From JBCAWW01 sp039024315 (lineage in GTDB: Bacteria > Bacteroidota > Bacteroidia > J057): DNA of 9,781 nt. The notes below the pieces were generated by a model. The model saw only the letters and a program-made list of their open reading frames with translations, searched no databases and was not told the DNA's origin. Positions 6,996-9,781 of this stretch are shown here, one piece after another (position 1 is the stretch's first letter; every line of letters begins with the position of its first letter). Made by a program: the position numbers and the translations under genes. The stretch spans positions 1-9,781 of the forward strand of contig JBCCQN010000270.1 in assembly GCA_039024315.1 (NCBI GenBank), written 5' to 3'.

Positions 6996-7600
6996 AAAAG
7001 CTTATTTGTATCACAGGTGGCGATGGGGTCGGCAAGAGCACCTTGGTGGATGCCTTGCTACAGCAAATTCCGGATGTCTATGAGGCAGATATTTGGGACC
7101 TACTCAAAAGTCCCACTGAGAGTCTGCCCTTTCAATCTAAGCGTCAAATCGACGATTTTCTTTGCGCCTTGACGCCAGATTCACGGCTGCTCTTTTTGGG
7201 GCATGCCCTGATCTGGTCGATTGATACAGCCATGGCCAGCGATAAGTCGATCATCTTGCTCAATAGCTATTACTATAAATACTTTGCGACTGAGTTGGCC
7301 TTGGGTGCAGATTTAGCTTTGGTACACGCCCTCGGCGAACGCTTCCCTCGGCCGGATCTTGTGATCCACCTAGACTTAGCGTTGCGCGAAGCGGTAAAAA
7401 GAAAAAAAGTCCTCTCGCGCTACGAATGTGGACTCAGCGACAAGCCGAGTCCTGAGAGCTTTCTCACATTTCAAGCCAAGGCCTTGGCCCAATGGGAGCA
7501 ATTTGATCAAAAGGATTGGCATCATCTGGATGCTAGACTTAGCCCGGAGGAGCTACAAGAGAAGAGTCTAGATATTATTCGGGCAGCGCTAGAGAGTTGA
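6992..7600 (+). CDS. Thymidylate-kinase-like P-loop nucleoside/nucleotide kinase
   Basis: This 202-aa soluble protein begins with a Walker A loop directly at the N-terminus (GGDGVGKST, 9-17), as in thymidylate kinases, which pass the ATP gamma-phosphate to a nucleoside monophosphate. Further agreement is the strand SIILLNSYYYKYFA (86-99), the PRPDLVIHLDL turn (119-129) and the basic, LID-like helix REAVKRKK (132-139). The conserved Asp-Arg of TMK (start of DRY--S) is replaced by N91-S92, and the monophosphate-binding region 20-70 is not like housekeeping Tmk. So this is a divergent relative, not the essential enzyme. Its ATG overlaps the previous stop in an ATGA arrangement, which shows tight coupling to the nucleotidyltransferase-like and dikinase genes. 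A small-molecule kinase in that pathway is the natural reading, but the substrate is unknown. Confidence 0.75.
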   Translation: MKKLICITGGDGVGKSTLVDALLQQIPDVYEADIWDLLKSPTESLPFQSKRQIDDFLCALTPDSRLLFLGHALIWSIDTAMASDKSIILLNSYYYKYFATELALGADLALVHALGERFPRPDLVIHLDLALREAVKRKKVLSRYECGLSDKPSPESFLTFQAKALAQWEQFDQKDWHHLDARLSPEELQEKSLDIIRAALES

Positions 7601-7662
7601 ACACAGAGGCACAGAGAAACAGAGGATTTGAAAATCAAATACCAACTCTGTGCCTCTGTGTT
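7600..7662. terminator. Long hairpin between convergent genes: probable bidirectional terminator and dispersed palindromic repeat
   Basis: AACACAGAGGCACAGAG (7600-7616) is repeated as its exact reverse complement at 7646-7662, giving a 17-bp perfect stem. The 29-base loop can fold again (GGATTTG, 7624-7630, against CAAATACC, 7636-7643, with one bulge). The left arm begins on the last base of the kinase stop codon, and the right arm is followed by TTTATTTAAA. The position between two convergent stops suits termination in both directions. The CACAGAGGCACAGAG core resembles an intergenic palindrome I recall from many unrelated bacterial genomes, so it may also be a REP-like mobile repeat. That part is from memory, not from this sequence. 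Confidence 0.75.
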
Positions 7663-7679
7663 TATTTAAAAAGACTTTC

Positions 7680-8099
7680 CTATCTCACCACCTCGCTGAT
7701 CTGTATCACCGGCCGGATATTGGTGTAATTAGGAATGTCCCCTAGTATCTGGTCGGCATTGGGGCCAAAGGCCTGATTGTAAGCCTCTATCGACTCAAAA
7801 AAGAAATAGCCTGCTGCGAGGTAGGGCATATCGTCTTCTGGTGTCCTGCCGGCAAGGCCTTTGTCGATTTCCATATCAATCATAGCCTCTCCAAACAAAC
7901 TGGCCACCATCGGCATATGCTTGGTGGCATAGTAATCCATATCAAAAGTGTGGTCCTCTCCGTTTGGATACATGATGGCGATCTTGACCAGTCCTTTTTT
8001 GCTGGGAGGGGTTTCAGCTACCGCTGCAGACTCGGTAGGTTGGCAGGCGATCAAAAACAGAAAAGCCCCTAGAACAATCAGTAGAAAATTCGTTTTCAT
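7680..8099 (-). CDS. EthD-domain lipoprotein
   Basis: This 139-aa protein has a lipoprotein signal peptide: Lys at position 2, hydrophobic FLLIVLGAFLFL (5-16), and the lipobox LIAC with C19 as the lipidated residue. A short linker rich in Ala, Thr and Pro follows (20-34). Residues 37-139 form one EthD-type dimeric ferredoxin-like (alpha/beta barrel) domain: VKIAIMYPNGE (38-48), FDMDYYATKHMPM (52-64) with the conserved His of the KHMPMV element, YFFFESIEAYNQAFGP (98-113), and the C-terminal IPNYTNIRPVIQISEV (122-137). EthD relatives were named from ether-degradation operons, but most are small proteins of unknown role, some binding haem or hydrophobic ligands. With a lipid anchor it should sit on the periplasmic face of a membrane. 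It is convergent with the kinase operon and divergent from the next gene, so it is probably its own transcription unit and unrelated to the flanking kinases. Confidence 0.87.
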   Translation of the reverse strand: MKTNFLLIVLGAFLFLIACQPTESAAVAETPPSKKGLVKIAIMYPNGEDHTFDMDYYATKHMPMVASLFGEAMIDMEIDKGLAGRTPEDDMPYLAAGYFFFESIEAYNQAFGPNADQILGDIPNYTNIRPVIQISEVVR

Positions 8100-8150
8100 T
8101 TGCAGAGAGTTGACGATTTATAGAAGAATGTTGTTTTTTCGCAGCTAGAA

Positions 8151-8179
8151 TTTGTGATCTCAAACGCTTCCTACTTTTA
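8151..8179 (+). promoter_or_regulatory. Candidate promoter for the dNK-like/DUF454 gene pair
   Basis: TTTG (8151-8154) and TACTTTTA (8172-8179, one base off TAnnTTTG) are separated by 17 bases, a little shorter than usual. Transcription would start almost at the ATG at 8190, so the mRNA would be nearly leaderless; no ribosome binding site is visible. The element lies in the 90-bp divergent gap after the lipoprotein gene. Confidence 0.3.
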
Positions 8180-8189
8180 ACTAAACTGA

Positions 8190-8972
8190 ATGAAAAGCAC
8201 ACTTATCACCGGCTTAGATGGCTCAGGCAAAAGCACCTTACTTAAGCGCTTACAAGACTTAAATCAAACTGATTGGGGCTTCGTCTTTGTCCCGCATATT
8301 GATTTAAGCCGCATCGATCCCGAAAGTCCGCTTTATCAGTTTAGCAAATTTGTCAATACCCTCAGTGAGGAAGCCGATAATAAGCAAATCCCACAGTTGA
8401 AAGGCTTAGCTCTTTTTGCCTCCATGCTGCTTTTTCACCTCCTCCAAGACAATGAAGAAAAGGAAGAGAAAGCACGACTGTTTTTTGAGCGCCATCCACT
8501 AGTGGACACCTTGGTCTACGCAAAATTTTATGCGCCTAAACTCCGGCCAGAGGGTTTGGAGGAAGCGGTACTCAAAGATTTAGATAGCCGTTTTGAAACC
8601 GAACTGGGATATTTACTATATCTCGCCGATGCCGAAGCTGCGGAAGGTCAAACGATGAGTGCTGCTCTTTTGGCCTTTATTTACGAGTCTTTTCATGCCA
8701 ATCCGATTGAGGATTTAGCGGGTTTATTTTGTGTACAATTACCCGATGAAATCTTCTTTTTAGAAGCGGAGCCCGAGCTTTTGTATAGCCGCATCGCGGA
8801 ACGCTCAGTCAAGGAAGCACATGAGTCGATCCCAGTATTTGAGCAGTTGAGTAAGGCCTATGAAGAAATTTTGCGTTCTTTGGAAAAGAACCAAGCCACC
8901 CAAATCAGGCGTATTGACGCAAATGATACCGCTAATTTGGATGCGCTTTACGAACGCTTAGCAAATGGCTAA
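8190..8972 (+). CDS. Deoxynucleoside kinase/thymidylate kinase-like P-loop protein
   Basis: This 260-aa cytosolic protein has a Walker A motif GLDGSGKST at residues 8-16. A motif FERHPLVDTLVYAKFY (99-114) then corresponds in place to the ERS---D--VFA element of deoxynucleoside kinases: E100-R101 would bind phosphate and substrate, and D106 would stand for the second acidic residue. PDEIFFLEAEPELLYSRIAE (185-204) is the strand-turn and basic LID-side helix of dNK/TMK enzymes, with a further E at 209 and 212. An internal acidic segment (DNEEKEEKAR, 87-96) and about 50 extra residues set it apart from standard Tmk (about 210 aa). It probably phosphorylates a nucleoside, nucleotide or similar small molecule with ATP; the acceptor cannot be named. 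It shares a fold, but no close similarity, with the kinase at 6992-7600. The next gene begins inside its last codons (8-bp overlap). Confidence 0.7.
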   Translation: MKSTLITGLDGSGKSTLLKRLQDLNQTDWGFVFVPHIDLSRIDPESPLYQFSKFVNTLSEEADNKQIPQLKGLALFASMLLFHLLQDNEEKEEKARLFFERHPLVDTLVYAKFYAPKLRPEGLEEAVLKDLDSRFETELGYLLYLADAEAAEGQTMSAALLAFIYESFHANPIEDLAGLFCVQLPDEIFFLEAEPELLYSRIAERSVKEAHESIPVFEQLSKAYEEILRSLEKNQATQIRRIDANDTANLDALYERLANG

Positions 8973-9504
8973 ACCCTTATCTCGGAAAGCGAAAAAGTCT
9001 ATATTTTTTGTCCTGGGGAGTCTTTCTCTAGTGATGACCTATGTGGGTGCGGCTCTTCCGGGTGTACCAGGGATTCCCTTTTTATTATTGTCTGCCTACT
9101 TCTACGTCCGTAGCTCAGACCGCATGTACAACTGGTTGCTCAATCATCGTTGGTTTGGCAAAATGCTGCGTGATTTTCAATCTAAGCAGACAGTACCTGT
9201 TGGCTTCAAAATATTGGTGATCAGCCAATTGTGGGTTTCGATTGTGGTGGGTCAAATTTGGATTATCGAGCAGATGTGGATTCGCATAGTGGTTACGATT
9301 GCTGGCATCATCACTAGCATCGTGACTTGGCGTTGGAACAATCCTACGATGCAGCCCCGCCAAAAAGAGCCTCCCAGCTCACCTAGCGCTCTAGCAACTC
9401 CAACATCCGAAACGCATTACTCAGAATCCGATCCGAAAACGCATAACGATCCAGTATCCCCGCCACCTCATAAAAAGACACCCGACTCAACAGATACACC
9501 TTGA
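8965..9504 (+). CDS. DUF454 (YbaN-type) inner-membrane protein with an aberrant C-terminal tail
   Basis: Residues 11-122 match the DUF454 family, small inner-membrane proteins without a proven function. The signature is complete: a first membrane helix about 12-30 (IFFVLGSLSLVMTYVGAAL), LPGVPGIPFLLLSAYFYVRS (31-50), then SDRMYNWLLNHRWFGKMLRD (51-70), and two further membrane helices about 83-101 and 106-122. Standard members such as E. coli YbaN (about 125 aa) stop near there. Here 50 more residues follow that are hydrophilic and rich in Ser, Thr and Pro (about 127-179). From about residue 140 on, this tail is read opposite an open, protein-like minus-strand frame belonging to a decayed gene, so it may be an accidental extension created when foreign DNA joined the 3' end. 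The gene overlaps the upstream kinase gene by 8 bp and is surely co-transcribed, although a functional link is not evident. Confidence 0.85.
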   Translation: MAKPLSRKAKKSIFFVLGSLSLVMTYVGAALPGVPGIPFLLLSAYFYVRSSDRMYNWLLNHRWFGKMLRDFQSKQTVPVGFKILVISQLWVSIVVGQIWIIEQMWIRIVVTIAGIITSIVTWRWNNPTMQPRQKEPPSSPSALATPTSETHYSESDPKTHNDPVSPPPHKKTPDSTDTP

Positions 9505-9739
9505 GCGCATAACGGTAACCAGCAAACCATTGGTCGCGATTTGCCCCCTCAGTTTGGAGCTAATAATGTTATTCTAGGTAGGCGAATTAGCTTTCTTCTG
9601 AGTAGTACTCTACCAAGACAAAACTCATAAACTCTTCGATATCGGGCTTCGGCACATCCAAAACCGCCAACTCCCAATCGTAGATTTTTTGAGTTTTGTC
9701 TTGGTAGAGGACTTCTCCGAAGAACGCTTGTTCGACTAC
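9383..9739 (-). pseudogene. Decayed copy of an unrecognised gene (left arm of inverted repeat)
   Basis: One minus-strand frame reads as protein from 9739 down to a TAG at 9383-9385 but is broken by TAA (9587-9589), TAA (at codon 9569-9571) and TAG (9560-9562). Before the stops it gives, for example, LDVPKPDIEEFMSFVLVE; after them it gives ANRDQWFAGYRYALKVYLLS and AGILDRYAFSDRILSNAFRM. Against the mirror copy at 9677-9781 the stops replace Leu, Tyr and Glu codons. Differences fall on first, second and third codon positions about equally, as expected for loss of constraint. The in-frame ATG of FMSF (9625-9627) may be the original start. From 9385 to 9504 it lies antisense to the DUF454 tail. 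I do not recognise the family. The part between 9640 and 9739 is partly palindrome readthrough and is the least certain. Confidence 0.55.
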
Positions 9740-9781
9740 CTAGAGTACCAGTTTGAGCTCCAAGCTGAGGGAACAAATCGC
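9536..9781. repeat. Large imperfect inverted repeat (arms of about 105 bp, head-to-head duplicated gene segment)
   Basis: The axis lies at about 9658. Arms 9536-9640 and 9677-9781 pair at 87 of 105 positions by my base-by-base count, including a 20-bp perfect block (9608-9627 with 9690-9709). The 36-base centre pairs poorly. Because pairing is still perfect at the last eight bases of the window, the right arm probably continues, and the left arm probably extends into the DUF454 gene. This accounts for nearly all of the gene-poor stretch after 9504. Confidence 0.85.
9677..9781 (+). CDS. Open copy of the same unrecognised gene, running off the window
   Basis: In the frame of 9686-9781 the right arm reads FLSFVLVEDFSEERLFDYLE and then YQFELQAEGTNR without a stop. 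It matches the decayed left copy codon for codon (FMSFVLVE, YSEE, AYLE, LQTEGANR). Acidic and aromatic residues alternate as in an amphipathic helical protein. There is no ATG: the position that is ATG in the left copy is TTG here (9689-9691), so either TTG is the start, or this is itself a 5'-truncated fragment in a frame that stays open back to 9602. Whether it is a working gene depends on sequence beyond 9781. Confidence 0.4.
   Translation, partial: MVDFLSFVLVEDFSEERLFDYLEYQFELQAEGTNR

Noticed and set aside
9549..9776. Minus-strand 75-codon frame over the inverted repeat
   Set aside because: It is rich in Arg and Leu with no protein-like pattern, and is offset from the frame in which the two arms agree as protein.
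9536..9781. Non-coding MITE or insertion-sequence end
   Set aside because: The arms carry matching protein-like frames and no target-site duplication could be seen, so a duplicated gene fits better, though a mobile origin is not excluded.
1..9781. CRISPR array, tRNA or rRNA genes
   Set aside because: No regularly spaced direct repeats, cloverleaf-type sequence or conserved rRNA segments were seen on either strand.

Overview
The window most likely comes from a member of the Bacteroidota, possibly a Saprospiria or Lewinella-like marine or sludge lineage. This rests on mid-range GC, mostly absent Shine-Dalgarno sequences, several near matches to the Bacteroidota TTTG / TAnnTTTG promoter, and a lipoprotein with a very short leader. 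The class-level placement is a guess. No rRNA, tRNA, CRISPR array or insertion-sequence transposase was found.

Left part (1-3062, minus strand). In transcription order there is an extended short-chain dehydrogenase/epimerase (3062-2082), an aromatic-L-amino-acid decarboxylase (2015-570), and a chloramphenicol acetyltransferase-family enzyme (583 to beyond base 1). The last two overlap by 14 bp and must be co-expressed. A good Bacteroidota-type promoter lies just upstream of the decarboxylase, so the dehydrogenase may or may not belong to the same transcript.

Central part (3170-7600, plus strand). A tightly overlapping three-gene operon encodes an 823-aa ATP-dependent dikinase, a protein of the uncharacterised nucleotidyltransferase_5 type, and a small thymidylate-kinase-like P-loop protein. 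The dikinase has the domain order of rifampicin phosphotransferase: ATP-grasp domain, large substrate domain, C-terminal swivelling His domain, and no PEP/pyruvate barrel. The overlaps are 11 bp and 4 bp. This is the best candidate in the window for an undescribed pathway: three phosphoryl- or nucleotidyl-transfer proteins in one transcript, with no substrate evident. A strong hairpin built from a CACAGAGGCACAGAG-type palindrome (7600-7662) closes the operon and separates it from a convergent gene.

Right part (7680-9781). A minus-strand EthD-domain lipoprotein is followed by a plus-strand pair with an 8-bp overlap: a deoxynucleoside-kinase-like P-loop protein and a DUF454 (YbaN-type) inner-membrane protein. 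The last 240 bases form a large imperfect inverted repeat (arms of about 105 bp, about 83% identical). It consists of two head-to-head copies of an unrecognised gene. The left copy is a pseudogene with three in-frame stops, and its 3' part runs antisense through the unusual Ser/Thr/Pro-rich tail of the DUF454 gene. The right copy is open and leaves the window.
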